Shown here piece by piece: positions 12,384 through 26,219 of a stretch of DNA of 64,000 nt. The DNA is from Drosophila persimilis (lineage: Eukaryota; Arthropoda; Insecta; Diptera; Drosophilidae). The translations under genes and the position numbers were made by a program. Every line of letters starts with the position of its first letter. The stretch's first letter is position 1. Below the pieces are notes generated by a model, which was given only the letters and a program-made list of their open reading frames with translations, ran no database searches and was not told the DNA's origin. Where the stretch lies: NCBI RefSeq assembly GCF_003286085.1, contig NW_020825460.1:124001-188000 (forward strand). Direction: 5' to 3'.

Positions 12384-13100
12384 TATACCCTGGCACCATC
12401 GAGAATTCTAGGGTATATTGCAGTCGCTTGTAACAGCGGGAGGAAGATCTGAGGATCCACAACGATCCAGTGCATTGCAGCGGGCAGGAGTCTTTTTATT
12501 GTTTATTTAAAAAAAAAATTGGTTGTAGTATTTTTTTTAGTTTTTCCCCTCATATATATCACACACTACTTTTTAGAGTAGTTTTTCTCCTTCGTTCTGT
12601 TCCTTAGTGGAAATCAATATTTTCTAGTACTTACTCTAGTATTTTATTTAAGTATTTTATTCAAGGTTTCTGGTATTTATTCTAGTATTTTGTTATATCG
12701 TGTATTATTTTTATTTTCCGATTTTTCTAGTATTTTTTTTGTATTTTGTCTAATCTATATTTTAATTATGGTTATTTACTTATATTCTGGTATTTTTCCA
12801 GTATTTTCTGATGTTCCCGAGTATTTTGCTGGTATTTTTCTATTATTTCCATTTTTAAGGAACGTTCAGATATTTAGGTATTCTAGAATTTTGTATTTTT
12901 TTTTGTGTATTGTTTGTACTTTCAGATTTTTCTAGTATTTTTTTTGGTCTAATTTGTATTTTATGTATAGTTCGTTACTTCTTTCCTGGTATATTTTCTA
13001 GTATTTTCTGATGTTTTCGAGTATTTTGCCGATATTTTTTCTATTATTTCGTTCCTTAGGGAATAATAGGTATCTTTTAGTCGAAATACGATTCGTCCAT
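12384..13100 (+). mobile_element. DINE-1-like element with T-rich internal array
   Basis: The left end is a hairpin with perfect 8-bp arms (TATACCCT at 12384-12391, AGGGTATA at 12410-12417). It is followed by GTATATTGCAGTCG and GTAACAGCGGGAGGAAG, which resemble the INE-1 5' core. The right end, AGGTATCTTTTAGTCGA near 13067-13084, resembles the INE-1 3' end (GGTATC..ATAGTCGA). Between them lies about 600 bp of T-rich sequence built from TCTAGTATTTT- and CTGGTATTTT-type motifs. I recall the family from D. melanogaster; identity here is by motif order, not alignment. Confidence 0.5.
12695..13068. repeat. Tandem duplication, about 205-bp period, T-rich
   Basis: The motif GATTTTTCTAGTATTTTTTT occurs at 12720 and again at 12925. 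The flanking order (GTGTATT..., then TCTGATGTT, CGAGTATTTTGC, TTTCTATTATTTC) is repeated in both units with scattered substitutions and short indels. It lies inside the DINE-1-like element above. Confidence 0.75.
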
Positions 13101-16100
13101 GGTATTTCCCTTTAAGGAAATTGCGTTCGGAAGCATTTCAGCGACAAAGCACGAGGCAAACAAAAGACGTCGCGTCAATAACAGAGGCAAGACAATGCAT
13201 AAAGCTTGCAATTTATGAATGCCACTGCCACAGCGAGTAAGAGATGCCAGTGCCAGTGGCAGTGGCAGGGCCAGGAAGCGTAGCCAGGGGGCAGGGTCAA
13301 CAACAGCTTGCAACAATTAGAAGCATGTGCCCGAGATCTGCGATGATGGCACAGCGGCCATAATGTGAGTGAATTTATGTGCATGGCCGCTGGCTTTAAT
13401 TGCCAGTCGAATTGTTGACACATTTACTCGCAGATTTCGCCCGGCCAGACCATAAATTGTGCCGCCTAATGGCGGGTGCCTATTCGGTTGTATTTGCTGG
13501 CAATTTTGGGGGCGCTGTCGTACCCATCACTGCATGTCAGTGTCAAAAGTCAATAGCCGTAGCAGCCCGCAGCCCGCAGCCCGCAGCCCGCAATCCGAAA
13601 TCCGCAATCCGCAATCCAGAATCCACAGTCCCTCCTATGCCACATTCAGTACCACTTTCCAGCCCCGCTTTGAGGCAGCGGCGGCCTCCGTTGAACTTAT
13701 GGGTCGCCAGAAGACCTCCCAAATAAGTTGGGCAGGCAGCTAATTAATTTTTCGTGCTGCCTGCCAACTGCCAGAGTCAGGAGTCTCTCTCGCTTGGAGA
13801 GTCCCGCCGCCGACGACTGCTAATGCCGCCAGATGAGACAGTAATTGTCCACTGTGGCTGCCACTGAATGGAAGAGTGGTTTTCCCCTCCACGTGCCGAC
13901 TGCCATTGTGGCTTTGGCGTTTTGGCCAAGACAAACTTTCGGTTACATGTTTTTGGGTCTTCGTTCTCTTTCGGTTTCGGTTTCGGTTTTGAGTATCATT
14001 TAAATGAATTGCCAAAGGAGTCGGCAGGAGCAGAAAAAGAAAGAAATACTGGGAAAACATTTAATTTGATGAGCCTTCAATTAATTGGCTGGCAAATGAA
14101 GTTAGTCCATGGTTTTCCCTGGGTTTTGCCTCATATTTAACGCACACATGTGGCACCACCCTCCCCCCTCCTCCCCCACACGCGGCACAAACAAAAACAT
14201 CATAATTCGTTAAAATAATGTCACTTTTGTTGAACTTAAATGCGAAACTGCTGCTGTTTCTGCCTCTGGCTGCAGGGGGCAAAAGGACACAAACACACAC
14301 ACACACACAAATTTGTTAAGGAAGTGAGGACATTTTACAGCCTGTTTGAAAAGTTTGTGCCTCGCAAAAAGTTTTGCATTTCGCCCAGTAAATAATGAAA
14401 AGAGTTTACTCCGACATTAAGTTTATATTCAAATGATTTTCGGTCAAACATTTGGGCATTCCCTGGGTTCCTTTTGGCCAAGATTTATGCTCATTTCCTT
14501 GGGACGCTCCACCAAAGCGAAAGGGAAAGGCCTGTGTCTGCCCCAAGGTTTGATAAAAAAAAAAGTGGAGGCCACCAAAGACCTCCATTCATCAGGCATC
14601 CGCCGAGAGACAGAGCGGAACAGAGCCCGAGCCCAAGGCGGCCCCCCAAACGCAGAGCAGAAGAATGGGGAAGGTGTTGCCCACAAACACAGAGCTTAAG
14701 TATATGCGAATGCCTGCCCCGAGCCCTGAGGACAAGTGTGTAGAGCCCAGGGCACGAGCTGAGAGCAAAGGGCAGTGGCAAGGGGCAAGGGGCAAGCGGC
14801 AGGGGGCAGGGGGCACCCGTAAACGGATCAATATTTCATGTACGAGGCCAAGCGGGTGAACAGTTGAAATAAATCAGCGGCAGGGGAAGGGGGAGGGGGG
14901 AAGAGCGGTCGCAGAGGCGGCCAAAGGGTTGCGGCTTACAGCGTATGTGCCTCTTCGAGTGCATCGACGAGAAGAGGATACTCTGCGTAATGTATGTTGC
15001 ATGCAACGCTCCTCCGACAGAGATCCAAGGTCAGAGAACGAAACGGAGACCGAGAACCGAAGAACCGAAGAACCGAAGAACCGAAGAACCCGACAAGCCT
15101 CATCATAATCGCAAAAGTTCTCCCCACACAGACATAGTTTTGCACTGGTTTTCCGCATGCATGATGCTGTATTTATATCACTTCCGCTCCGCTTTCCCGT
15201 CCTCCCCCTCCGCTCTGTCGGAAAAGTAGCATTTTCATAAATCCAGTCAAATATTACGCATACGCCAGCGAGGAAAAGCCATCTCTGGTTGCATGCTGCA
15301 ATCTGTCAGGAGTGTGTCTGCCTTCAGGGGTGGGGGGACGGTGGGTGGCTGCAGTTGTTGGCAGGAAAATCTCATTTCAGCCATAAATGATGATTGCATT
15401 TAAATATAATTTATGAAGATGCATTCGTTCTAACCAAAACAGTCCGTGCCTGTCCTTGAGGCGGATCGGCTTTAATGGAATTAAATGCTGCCCCAATCAT
15501 GTGGCAGGGTTATGGCATCAGCTCGACAATCTTCCACATCAACAGGGATTCAATCGGAGAAGAGACAGAATGTTGTTTGGCTGGAAATTCGATTAGAAAT
15601 ATTCGACTTTGTCAATGCATTCGATTCGGGGCAAGCCAGCCAGAGATAAATCGAATGCAATTACATTGATGAAGGATGGATAGCACTATTGCCATGGCTC
15701 TGGAGAGCCCGACAACCCGACAACCCGACAACCCGTGCGCTGGTTGGGGGAGGTCTTTAAGCTCAAGTGCTTTGTTTGGCCAGCAATCGAGCAGCGAAAG
15801 ATGAACAAACCAGCGACAGACGACGACTATGGACAAACCCAAGACAGGACCAGAGAACTACAGAGAACAGGACAAAAGCCAAAAGCAAACGGCAAACGGC
15901 ACAAGACAAAAGCCGCGACGACAGACAGCCGGCCCTTAAAAGATTATAAAGAAACGAACAAACGCTCCGCAGAGCGTGGCAGGCAGCGTGGCAGCGCGTG
16001 GGTGGAGCGCTTGTGGCAGTCACAGTCCAGACACCAGAACTGTTGCTCCACCATGCTCCATGAAGCTCGAACAATCTCGTGGATATAGATATAGATATAG

Positions 16101-17765
16101 ACATCGCATAAGTGGTGGTGACATGGCCCTCATTATTCGGGAAGATTTCTGTCAATTCCATGATGCCGCTGACCGGAGAAAGTTACGATTTAACAACATT
16201 CAGCTTTATATTTCACAAGTTTATGTCCTGTCCAGACTGTAGTGCGCTCCTCGTATTGACAGGCCAATCCCGGCACTTGTCTGAGTTATGAGTTTTTTGC
16301 TCCTGCAACACACACACACACACAGACACAGACACACACACATGGTGGCAAGGCACAAGTTTCATGCGATTGTTAGCACGTTTTCCTTAAGGGAAAAGCT
16401 GGTTCTGTTTTATTTGTCCCGTTATTGGGAGTTCCAGTATTCAGTCCATAGTTTGCATACGTGAGTGCTTATCAGGAAAGGCAGCTACAGGCCACACACA
16501 CACACACACGCGAGTATCCACAATTTGTCTTCCCATTTTGCATGCAACAAAAGAAATGGCAATTGCAGCGTGGAGACAGCGATTCTGAGGCGGAACGGCA
16601 GATAGAAAGATAGACAGATGGCAAGGCAACGATATGAATAGAAGATGTATGCCAGAAGCATGCCAGACAGAAGGATGAAAGTTCTCCGGCCGCTCCCTGT
16701 TGCCCCCCCCCTCCGACGACGACGACACAAACAGGAAACACTAAGGACACATTACCTGCTGTTGACATTAGCTTCGAGACATCGAGAGACGTGAGCTCTT
16801 GGGTTTAAAAAAGATCTAAGGGAAGCCTGCTGTTGTTCCCCGTCCCCCCCCTCCCCCATTGCCGCGTTGCCCTTTTTCCTTGGAAAACACTCACAGCTGG
16901 TAAAACATAGCAGGGATGTGCGAGTCGGGCAGACATTTGTTGACTTGAAATGTTTAAAATTTAATTTAAAAGTTACCTGAATGGCAGATTCTACTATCTG
17001 ACTCGCTTCGTTCCTCTGTCCTCTGTGCTCTGTTCTCCCAACGAGAGCTCTGACGGGCACTTTGTTTAGTCATCCTTCCACCTCTTCCATTTGATGGCCA
17101 AAAGACCCGCATGTCATGCCAGTCATCAATGCTCTGCTCTGTTCTGGACCTTGTTCTGGCCAACCGACACGCTTAATTCATTCATTTATTCATTCATCGT
17201 GTGATGTGGTGCGGCGCCCGCACCTTTGCCTTTGGCTTTCGCTTTGTAATCGATTGCCGTGGCAGCAGCCCTCTCAAACGTTTCAATTGCATTGAGCTAA
17301 TGGCATTAGTGGCCCCATGACATCGATCCAATCAACAGTAGTCCTGCCACTGCCACTGCCACAGCTGTTGCTCCTTTTTAGGCCCACAAATCATTCTGTT
17401 TTTCTGCGAGTCATGCTCCAAATGGACCAGGACTCCAACACCGGACTGTAAAATCTCCTTCAGGCTTCCAGTCAGAGGCTGGCAATTTATTGAATCCCAA
17501 TCCACGCATTTCCAATTTCAGGCAGGTGGAAAAACACAGCCATTTCCCGCTCTCAAAGGTGGAATAATGGCCAGCGAGAGAGAGAGAGAGGGTCCTTCTA
17601 ATCTCGCGATGCCATGCAGTCGCATGAAAATGCATGTCAATGGCCAAGCTTTTTGGGGCGTGGGCCGGTGGTGAGGGCGTGGCAGTTCTGACTGACAGTC
17701 ACGGGCACTTACTTAGTGCTCAAACATTTGCTTTCGGCTTTCAGATGATGCTAAAAGTTTCCCAA

Positions 17766-18250
17766 ATACCCTGTAATTGTGGGGAGTACACTCTCCCAGG
17801 GTATATGTGTTATGCGAATCGAAAGAAAAAGGAAGAATAAAATAAAATAAATAACAAAAAAATACCGAAAATACAAAAATAATACTGAAAAATACCAAAT
17901 AATAAATACAGAGAAAAACGCAGAGAAAAATACCAAAAATGACTGAGAGCGTACGGGGTAAGGGGTACGCAACGAGTTGTCCACAGAGTTCCTTGGCTTG
18001 TATTCTTTTACAACGATATTTTATAATAAAATCAAAATAAATACCAAAAAAAATACCGAAATATACCGAAAATGCAAAAGAAATACTGAAAAGTACCAAA
18101 TAATAAATAGAGAGAAAACCAAAGTATATTAAATATATACCAGAAAAATACCAAGATTTACTTAGAGCCTCACACCCTCCTTACGAGGAGGGTAAGGGGT
18201 ATCGCATAGTCGCATGCACGGCTTGTATTCTTTTACGTTTCTTGTCCGAA
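17766..18250 (+). mobile_element. DINE-1-like element with duplicated A-rich unit
   Basis: The left hairpin has perfect arms ATACCCTG (17766-17773) and CAGGGTAT (17797-17804). An A-rich array of TACCGAAAATAC-type motifs follows. The right end, GTAAGGGGTATCGCATAGTCG near 18192-18212, is close to the INE-1 3' end motif. The A-rich block plus end motif occurs twice, about 190-225 bp apart (AATACCGAAA at 17861 and 18052; GGCTTGTATTCTTTTAC at 17995 and 18220), so the 3' half seems to have duplicated in tandem. Confidence 0.5.
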
Positions 18251-19822
18251 AAGAAAACACTTTGCCTGGTCTGAAAATCGACTTCTCCGAGCAGAGGAGC
18301 CACTCAGCCGCCCACTCTCTGTCTCGTATTATCTCAGAGTCCTTCTACTTAATGCTCCTGCCATGGGTCTCTCCACCTCTCAGTCTTTTGGTCTCTCAGT
18401 TACGCTGTCTGCTCTGCTGTGTGTGTGTGTGTGTTACATGTCTCAAGCGTCCTAAAGTGCGTTACAGTTACCGGGCCACTTGGCCTTGTCTTAGTGTCAC
18501 CTACGAACAGCACACGCTGGCACCTCCGACGGCTCTCCGGTGCACTTACAGCAGCAACAGCAGTGCCCCACAATGCAGCAAATTCTATTCCGTGCTACAT
18601 TGTGATTCACATTCACATTCACATTAAAATTCACATTCACATTCACATTCAGAGAAAGCAACTACTCAAAGTCCAGTGTAATTTTCCCAAGCTCCTTCTT
18701 CCGTTGCCCAAATACTTGACCCAAATTGTGTTTTTATTTTGTTACTGTTTTCGGTTTTCTGTTTGAAGAGAAGATTTTGTGTCGAGTATTTGGGAGAAGG
18801 ACTTTAATTTAATTAAAACATTTTCCCTTTTGAAATGTGGCTTATCTGGTGGCAGGTGCGATGAAAGAAAACCGCTTAAGAATTCAAGTGGTGCTGCCGC
18901 CAAAGGAGCGCCTCGGGATGTGGAGCAGCCCAGCAAATACTTTCAGAGAAAGCAGAAAGGAGAAAGGACAGAAACGTTCTCGTGGCCCATTCAGTTAAGT
19001 TTCAGTTTTAGTCGAGTTCTCAGCTCCTTTCGGCTGGCACAGTTCCGCGATAGCCGAGCTTTTGTCCACCTGCAGTTCCTCTTTCCCCTTTCCGGGCCGG
19101 CCCTTTGGCGAAGAACTGTGCAAATTTTGGCAACTCTCTCCATTGTATTCCCTTTTGGTTGAATATGCATTTGCCGAACGAGAAGAGCCCTTCTCTCGAA
19201 TCCTTTGTTTCATTTTGCATATTTCTCAATGCACAAGAGGCAGAAGGCAGAAGGCGAAGATCTTTCTTTAATCAACTGGGCGACTGCAACTTCAGTCGGT
19301 TTAAAGGCCCCACCTTGGCGCACATAAGAGGCAGCCATAGAAATTGCTTTGGTACAGAAGTACGGCGCCATAAAATACGAGATACGAGATACGGGAAAAC
19401 CTCAAAAGGGAAAACACCTCTCGGGGAACAGCAGCAGCATCCCCTGGGGAGAAAACTTAATTGCAGCATGTAGTACGCTTTTCCATTCCATTGTGTGTCT
19501 GTGTGTGTGTGTGTGTGTTCTGTGTGCCTGGATAACAGTTCGTATGAGCAATACTCGTATAAAAAGTCAACAAGTTAAAGGCGAGTCAGAGGCACAAAAC
19601 AGAGCTCCGTTGAGTGGCTTTCTCTGTGGGTGGGGAGCCCTTCTCTTCCAGCATTTCCCACTTTTCTTTCACGTTAATTCCAATAATGTTGTCACCCGGC
19701 TGCCCCACGCCCTTGTGTGTGCCACTGACGGCCATAAAGGATCTTTATTCTTTTTTTCACTGGGGAAAAACTAGCAAAAAATGCAATTTATGTAGCGCCT
19801 TCTGTTCGTGACACGGACACGA

Positions 19823-19840
19823 CCCCCCCCCCCCCCCCCC
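19823..19840. repeat. Poly-C tract (18)
   Basis: Eighteen consecutive C on the plus strand. Assembly length of such runs is unreliable. Confidence 0.9.
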
Positions 19841-20268
19841 AACCGGGTTTTCCAGCCCAAAAGAATGTCTTTAAAAGTGGCAGCAAAGCATGGTGTTGCC
19901 ACCGCCAGAAAATGCGATCTAGAACCCATTTCAAAATAGGCAAAAGCCAGGGAAAGCCTCGGAAATGGGACTGAGGCCAAACAAATATAAATAAACATAA
20001 ATAATGCTCAAGGTCGCGTGTGGGGAGGGGGACGGGGTGGGTGGGCGCAAAGGTGTGGGCGCACGGGTGCGGCAGCCACAAATATAAATGGCGTTAACGT
20101 TAACCATTTTTGTAATTTTCTAATGAATATTATTCGCCCACACACGCGGCGGAAGGGACACCCGAAACGTAACGAAAAGCAGCCTCCCAAGTGCTGGGGG
20201 ACTCTCCTCAAAGTATGCCGCATACAAATAAGTACGCAAGGCAGTCTTTGTGCCATTGCGACTGACGG

Positions 20269-20359
20269 ATACCCTGTAGGATGGATGGCATAGGCGAAAG
20301 CCTGGCAGCTGCCCTTCCGCGCATATACCCCTTTCGTCTCTATGGTTACTACAGGGTAT
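20269..20359. repeat. 91-bp palindromic element with perfect 11-bp arms
   Basis: ATACCCTGTAG (20269-20279) and its exact reverse complement CTACAGGGTAT (20349-20359) bound a 69-bp interior. The arm sequence is the same type as the left hairpins of the DINE-1-like elements, so this is probably an old fragment of that family or a small foldback derivative. Confidence 0.6.
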
Positions 20360-20618
20360 AATTAACATTATAGCACACCCACACACACACACATCTGATT
20401 AGTATTAGTATATGTATTAGTATGGATGGCACGGCCCTGGCTCCGGCGTTTAATGGAGCGTGGCATGAGTTTTAATGCCCCAATTGGTGGCATGCCATGG
20501 GGATGCGATTGATGGCGGGGAATGGGAAACTCCTGGGATCAACAGCCGCAGGTGGAGCACCACTGAAGCATTATGACTAAACCCAAGGATGTTGATGCCA
20601 AATGAAAAGTTATCCGCC

Positions 20619-20645
20619 CACACACACACACACACACACACACAC
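20619..20645. repeat. (CA)n microsatellite
   Basis: About 13 CA units, followed by CGCGCG. Confidence 0.9.
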
Positions 20646-23600
20646 GCGCGCACAGCCTTCATTGGAAAAATTCCGCTTTTCCTTTTTTCTTTTTATAATT
20701 TTTTTTTTACTTTATGTAAAAGCTGCAGTCATTGGGAATAATTTTCTGGTTTTTTGTGCCGCTTCCATTGCAATAGAAAATGAAAATCTCTTCATCTGAA
20801 AAGTGCCTCCATCTCGCATCTCCCCTCCCCCCTTTCCCCCTTTCCCCCTTCTTTCTGATGCACTTCGAAGCAGCTCTTCATTCGCCCATAGAGCCCTTAT
20901 TCGCCGGAATTCGCTTTGAAAGGTATTCCCGATGAAGAATTCTCGTGGCGCATTGTTTTTCACAAAAATTATTTGTAATTACAAACTCGAAAAATTCATG
21001 ATAATTTCAGCAGAGAAAACTTTTTTGCGTAAATTAGTGAACAATTCGCCAGCAGAAATTCATTCGAAAGGGCGAGAGTTTTCCATGGCTGGGACCAGCA
21101 AGGACTAGGTCTAGGACTAGACAGGGCCTAGAGGAGCAGCTCCGGCGAGCGATCAATCATACGGGCACATCTAATCTTGGGGGAACATCCCATCTTTGGG
21201 CACATTGCTTGTACAGAAAATAATACGAATGTCTGGAATGGATTCTAAATTTATTCATTAAATTCGTGTAACAATAAAAACAGCTCGGGTGCCATCTGGT
21301 CTTCTTTTTTTATTCATTTAATTTGTTGAAAAATTGATGGCACTTTACTTTCTCCACTTTCACTATCAGCACAATTTACCAAGTGTTTTCTATGTGTTTT
21401 CTATGAATTTTCAAGGTTTCAAACTGGGCTAAAAACTGGCTACTTCTTGTCGCTTATTGACGTGAAAATGTAAAAAGTTGTAATATTTTTGGTAAGCCAA
21501 AAAAAGCAAAGGAAAAATTAATCTCTTCAAGTTTTCCTCAACTGCGAAAGCATCCCAGAAATCATTCAATAAGCATCCCATTTTACTCACTGTCTGGAAA
21601 ATTCACTTAAAGCCATTATTTATCTTTTGCTTTTTTTCCACAAACTAAATTTTTGATGGCTTTCCCGCGGCCGATTGTCTGGCCTGGCTTTCTGTCTGAC
21701 GTCTACCCCAGCCCCAGCCTCCAGCCCCCAGCCTCCAGCCCCCAGCCTCCAGCAATTGATGGCGCTTTAATAGAATGAAAATTTTGCAAGAAATAAAAAC
21801 CGATGAACCGCGAAACGCGAAGACAGGCAGAGGGGGCAGTGGGGCAGCGGGGCAGGGGGGGCAAACAGGCAGCCGCAGTAGCAGGTACTTGATAATAAAT
21901 TGAAAAATAATATTGAGCAGACTTTGGCAAACGTATTTTGCTCACGATTCCCGTTGCGCGGGGGAGGGGGGATTCCCCAGGATGTCGCGGCCAGGACGAG
22001 GACGTGCTTCCAACATGTGCTTCCACAGATTTGTACCCACTGCAGTATCATTGATTCAGGAAGAAGCCCGAAGAAGACCGAACTCTTTCTCTCCCCCCCC
22101 AAGCCTTTTCTCTTTGGTTTTTTCGGAGGACCAGCAACGGATATTATTTTCCTTTTGCCTGACAGCCGCCACTGGGGAGCAGCGGTGCTTCCGTTGTGGC
22201 GTCTCCCCATCGATTCCGAGGCTGCGATAATCTTCTCCAAAGTTTATTTGGCAGCAGGAAAAATAAGAACGAGTTGCTAACATGGTTTCGTCTTCCTTCT
22301 GGATTCAATTTATGGGGGGAAAAGCGGAAGCTTTTGGCATTGCAACAATTACATTATTATGGAGTATTATGGAGTATTTCGGGTGATTTTTTTATGGGGC
22401 TGCAAGTGCCTTTTGCCAGTGGATTATCTGCCCCATCTTGGGGCCATAACAATTAGCAAAGTATTTTTAATGGAGTCGAATAAAGCTGAAAGCCAATTAG
22501 GGAGTGATTTTAGCCAAATTAATCATTCAAACTTTTCTTTTTCCACCATAAAAAAAGTTCGATGCTTGCATTGAAATTTGTTTAATCCGCTTATGGGGTG
22601 AAAAGTTGTGTTTATTATTGAGCTTTCCCCAAATGGAAATGCTTCATTAGACACATATTTTGTTGCACAAAAAAACAAAAACGAATCATTTGAGGTGGGA
22701 AAAATTCGATTTATTGCCGCTATGTGTCTGGGGCGTTCGGCCTCATATAAATATATAATAATTTATTGATATTCTATGGAGATACAAACAAATGGGAAAA
22801 CAAAGGAAAAATCATGCCATAGCCAGGGGTTTATGCCGCTAATCAACTGCCTAGCGACCGAACGGGGGGGTGGGGGTGGGGGAGTACTCCCACGAATCGC
22901 ATTCTGTAATAAACATGTCCATTGCCAATAAACCATCGATGGGCCTCCTCCCAGACACAATACAATAAACAAGCAGCGATAAGCTCCACAGATTAATAAT
23001 ATCATGCCAGGCATCAGCGTGAGCCGTGCGAGCCTCATGGCTATATAGAATCCAAACAAATTAAAACCAGAAAAAAAAAACAACGCCAGTGGCTCGGACC
23101 TTCCGGGGGCGAGACCTTAGATACCCCTTAAAACTACGCTTTATTAGGGGATGCAACGGATTAAAGATAGGTTTAGGTAATTGTCCATTTACCGACTATA
23201 TAGTGGATCCGATGTAGATTTAATTTCACCCGAAGTATGTTTAGATTGTAGGAAATTAAAGTTTTGTAAGGAATTTGTTTAATTTAATTATTTGTTTCTA
23301 CGAAAAGTATATTGAACCGATCTTAGCAGCGAAAAGAAGGTTTTTTTGGAACTATATCCATGGAAAATATCCCTAATAATGTCTAGAATCCCTGGTTCCA
23401 TTCAAACCCACGATAATCGAGTACAAGCCGTCGTCCAAGCATGCCCGTGCCGCCCTCTGTCCAGGGTATAATATGAAAAGCAAACAGGGAAAAACTGTCG
23501 ACTCACATGAGAGCTGCTAAATTGAAATGAATTGCTGAAGCAGCAGTGCCAGTGGCACAGCAGTAGGCGACCGGGCCATATGCCTATGACTGGCAGTGTA

Positions 23601-25837
23601 GGCGTTGACGTGGGGGCGGTAACAAGTGTCGGCGCCAAATGATGATATAATCGAAGATAATGCCACCACACCCAGGCACAGATACGTATATTTGTTGGTG
23701 CCCAACAATCGGATTCGAGGGATGCCATTCTCTAGGGTACGCGCATGGTCCATCAATCATAAAAGGCCCTGCCATTTGGTGGGTTTCATTAGCCCACTTT
23801 TCGAGTGATAAGTGCTATTTATTGCAGGCAATAATTATTTAATGCGAAAATCCACTTTTCATTAGAAAAGCCAGAGGGGGGTGGGTGCCCCCCGCCCCCG
23901 CGGTCCCCCCGCGGCCCCCTGGTCCCCTGGCCAAAAATTACAAATAAATAATTGAAATTCCGACCACAGGGCCATTAATGTATTGTCAAGGCTTTTAATT
24001 AGCCAAAAAAAACTACGAGTAAAAGAGGTTTTTCCGATAGGGGAAAACTAATACGAAACAAAACAATGGGAAAACCCAAATTTTTGGCTGGCTAAAACGC
24101 CGCTTGAGCTTGTGGCCTAAACACTGTAGCAATTACCATGAACCTTGACCCGAAACAATGGCATGAAAAAGGGATTTCCGCGCCTCGAGTGGATCCCTCT
24201 TCCGCGTGAGGCAGCGAAGGATATGCCGTTCAGAGGCGCGGGCTTTGCGGCCTTCGGTCTTTCGGCGGCCCGTGTTTGCTCATGCCACGCCTCCCTCCCC
24301 CCCGCACCGCACAGGGCATGTTTGCATGGGCTTCGGGAGAAGCGTTTTGTGAATGCTTAATTACAAAATGGCTCTCATGTTTGGGTTCCAGACTTTCGCG
24401 CCGCTTTAACCGTCAAACAAATATTTGTAGAAAAGCGCCAGGGCGCCATAACCATTGACATTTCGTTCTGTGGTCTGTTGACACACGCTTTTGCCACGCA
24501 CACGTGCCCGTACCTGCCACATGCCACATACCACATGCCGCAGATCAGGGCCAAAAGCGAGAGGCGAGCGGCGAAATCAATGAACAAATATAAAGAGAGC
24601 AGAGCGCGAAGAACCAACAAAAGTTACAGCCAAAATTGGGTTTTCTTCGAATCTGCATGGAGCGGAAAAATTAACCAGGGAAATGCCATCAAGGAAATCC
24701 AGGAAGTAGCTACAAATGTGACAGATACAAGATACATTGCGGCAATGTTGTGAAGAAAAGGCCTCAAGGAAGACCAACAGAAGAACTAAGGAGACCCCTA
24801 GTACGAGGGGTCGAGGGTTCAAGGGTCCCAGGGAAATTATCCTCATTTGTGTCAAAGGCGAACAAGGGAAAGGCAGCCTCATTTGTGTCAAAAGAAAAGA
24901 AAATACACTGCCCTGAGGCTCTTGTCTCATGCATGATGATACGAGTACTTTCTGAGTCCTGGACTCTCACATCCTTGGGCCATCCTTCAATCATATCTCT
25001 CTCTTTCTTTATCTGCCTGTCTCTCTCATTTCGACAGCTGTCCATCAGACATTCAATGAACGATTGAATTAACAGAGACTCCAATAATGGACACAGTATT
25101 TTCACCAAAAAAAACGCCTTAAGCCCTCCTTGAGCTCTTGAAGCGTCTTTGGGGAAACTGCAAAAATTAAGCGCACACAAAACAAAGAAACCAAAGAATC
25201 TACGAAGAGAATTGCGGGTAAAACTTTAACAAAACAAAAGAAAAAAAAAAAAAACACCAACAAGATGTCAAAAAAAGTGAGAAAAAGTGCCAAAAACAAG
25301 GATTGGATGTTGAAAATTCCACGAGTGAACACAAAAATGGGGCGAAAAAATTGGGGAAAAATTGTAGCAAAAATAATACAACAATTTTTTGTTGTGGGGT
25401 GTGGAGGGGGGTGGGGCCAAGACCACAGCAATTAGAGGCAGCAACAACCAAAGAGACCAAAGCAACCGAAAAAAGAAAAAGCCAAAAGAAAAAGTTCAGA
25501 ATTTTCAAGTTACACACGAGGAAAATTTCTAGGGAGGGAAAAGTAGGAAATGTGGGTGGTGGAGGGGGCGGGGGGAGTGGGAGTAAATTAAAGAATCACC
25601 CCAAGGCGGGCATCAACAGGCCACATCCTAAACAAAGCTCCCCCCACTGCCACATGCCACAGGAGGAGTCGGAATAATTCCTGCCACAAAGCGGAAAAAT
25701 TGTTTCAGTTTTTTTTTCCAATTTTTCCCCTCAGACCGCAAGTCATATTCGATTTTGTTTTTGATTGTTGAAGAAAGGAAGGGAGAGGGGGGGGGGGCGG
25801 TCAAAAACGATCAAGAAAGCAGGAAATCAAAGTAAAA

Positions 25838-26029
25838 GATACCCTGTAGATCCGTGGCAAGAGAATGATCCCTGGGGACCACTGGATAGGAAACACAACA
25901 CACTGGAGGGATACCCTGTAGATAAAGCGTTGAAGGACTGTGTTTAAATGGGAGCAGCCGAAGGGCGGCACATTTCCACTCATACCAAAGACCCCAGAAA
26001 CCCTCCAGCAATGCTCTGTCCAGGGTATC
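25838..26029. repeat. 192-bp inverted-repeat element with repeated ATACCCTGTAGAT
   Basis: GATACCCTG at 25838-25846 and CAGGGTATC at 26021-26029 are perfect inverted arms. The left arm motif with its extension (GATACCCTGTAGAT) is repeated directly at about 25910. The arms match those of the 20.27-kb palindrome and the DINE-1-like left hairpins. Confidence 0.55.
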
Positions 26030-26195
26030 ATGGCGGTGGATGCGATTTAGAGCGTGTGTCCCGCCATGTATCCGCGTGTCAAGAGTTCAATTATTTCGCT
26101 TAAATGTTTCGCTCCGCTGGACTCCTGATCCGCCGTCGGCTCTCATTGGTTTCTCCCCCCTTCCTGGGCCTTTGCCTTGCCGCTCTCTTTTTTTG

Positions 26196-26219
26196 GAGAG
26201 AGAGAGAGAGAGAGAGAGA
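26196..26219. repeat. (GA)n microsatellite
   Basis: About 12 GA units. Confidence 0.9.

Noticed and set aside
24800-24840. tRNA-like GGTTCAAGG motif
   Set aside because: No matching acceptor stem, anticodon arm or D arm could be built around it.
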